A stretch of DNA of 14,252 nucleotides from an uncultured Clostridium sp. (GTDB lineage Bacteria; Bacillota; Clostridia; Lachnospirales; Anaerotignaceae): assembly GCA_947246775.1 (NCBI GenBank), contig CAMXTM010000018.1:1-14252 (forward strand), read 5' to 3'. Positions within the stretch are counted from its first letter, which is position 1; each line of letters opens with the position of its first letter. The notes under the pieces were generated by a model. It saw nothing but the letters and a program-made list of their open reading frames with translations, did no database searches and was not told the origin of the DNA. This document shows positions 13,766 through 14,252 of this stretch, piece after piece. The position numbers were made by a program, and so were the translations under genes.

Positions 13766-14188
13766 TTACCATCTCATTTTTCGAAACTGATTTAACTCTT
13801 CCTGAAATGGCTCAAGCAATGCTTTCTTATACTCTTTCCAATTACTTACCTCACTCTGATAAGTAATAGAAACATTTCCCTCTTGTATACTCTTTATAGC
13901 AGAACTTTCTCCTTTTTGTGCATAGCTTCCATTATCCAAAAGCATTATAGCAATCTCAACACAAACATTTTTTAATTCTCTTGGTACTTCCTCTATGCAG
14001 CAATAGCCTTTTATCATCTCAATACTTCTCTCACTTACAAAAAGCAATGTTTCTTCTTTTTCATCAAATTCTTCTTTTTTTTCTGTTTCATCTACTTCTT
14101 CAGTTTCTTGTCCTGCTTCTTCTGATTCTTCTACTTTATCATTTTTACGTAACTGCTTTATTTTATTATATACTTCCTCTGCTGTCAC
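13766..14188 (-). CDS. gp6-like head-tail connector protein
   Basis: This 140-aa protein has the C-terminal pattern of gp6/HK97-type connectors: a helix with YCCIEEVPRELKNVCVEIAI, then the diagnostic AIKSIQEGNVSITYQSE loop-strand (about 102-118), and a C-terminal helix. Connectors sit below the portal and lead to the stopper and tail terminator. Residues about 17-47 are an acidic insertion (mostly E, D, K) that is unusual for this family. The start is a GTG at 14188 with no recognisable ribosome site and an in-frame TAA 8 codons upstream. A true neck connector implies descent from a headed phage rather than a headless bacteriocin of the diffocin type. Confidence 0.75.
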   Translation of the reverse strand: MTAEEVYNKIKQLRKNDKVEESEEAGQETEEVDETEKKEEFDEKEETLLFVSERSIEMIKGYCCIEEVPRELKNVCVEIAIMLLDNGSYAQKGESSAIKSIQEGNVSITYQSEVSNWKEYKKALLEPFQEELNQFRKMRW

Positions 14189-14193
14189 AAAAA

Positions 14194-14239
14194 ATAACTC
14201 ATTTTTTTATTAATTATTGTTCACTTTTATAACTCATTT
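14194..14239 (-). repeat. 11-bp direct repeat pair upstream of the connector gene
   Basis: AAATGAGTTAT occurs twice on the minus strand (14204-14194 and 14239-14229), 35 bp apart from start to start. Each copy would begin a tiny frame (MSYFL and MSYKSEQ). I see no convincing promoter or ribosome site in this 64-bp edge. It may be a tandem duplication or chance in AT-rich DNA. Confidence 0.3.
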
Positions 14240-14252
14240 ACTTCATATTAAT

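Overview
AT-rich bacterial DNA with every gene on the minus strand, so the plus strand is strikingly pyrimidine-rich. The order RelA/SpoT (bifunctional), dtd, hemZ with GGAGG-type ribosome sites, a lipobox lipoprotein and a PBSX-like contractile tail operon all point to a low-GC Firmicute, most likely class Clostridia (Lachnospirales-like). No RNA genes, IS elements, CRISPR arrays or integrases are visible.

Transcription runs from high to low coordinates. From 14188 to 4713 is one tightly packed operon for a contractile (myovirus/PBSX-type) tail: a gp6-like head-tail connector, a neck protein whose best start is an ATA codon, a tail terminator-like protein (DUF6838-like), a 57-aa small protein, sheath (XkdK), tube (XkdM), a first XkdN-type tail assembly chaperone, LysM baseplate protein (XkdP), hub (XkdQ), a second XkdN-type chaperone, a 410-aa Lys/Glu/Gln-rich protein, XkdR (DUF2577), XkdS (DUF2634), baseplate J (XkdT) and XkdU (DUF2313). 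A strong intrinsic terminator follows directly. From 4578 to 1 is chromosomal: a GH3 (NagZ-like) lipoprotein with its own promoter, then a relA/spoT-dtd-hemZ operon with a near-consensus promoter. hemZ runs off the left edge.

The notable point is the tape measure. In PBSX-type operons the tape measure (XkdO) lies between XkdN and the LysM protein. Here only about 20 bp separate those two genes and no tape measure is there. Instead, two genes further on, a second XkdN-like chaperone ends in a textbook -1 frameshift signal: A AAA AAG in frame, a 7-nt spacer and an 8-bp GC-rich stem. This opens a 49-codon -1-frame extension resembling tail-chaperone T domains. Directly after it comes the 410-aa K/E/Q-rich, probably helical protein. 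A frameshifting chaperone next to the tape measure is a hallmark of long-tailed phages, so I infer that this protein is a relocated, non-canonical, very short tape measure (about 60 nm if fully helical). The operon also ends with no tail fibre, holin or lysin in view, so the particle is either a compact or domesticated device, or has those genes upstream of the window.
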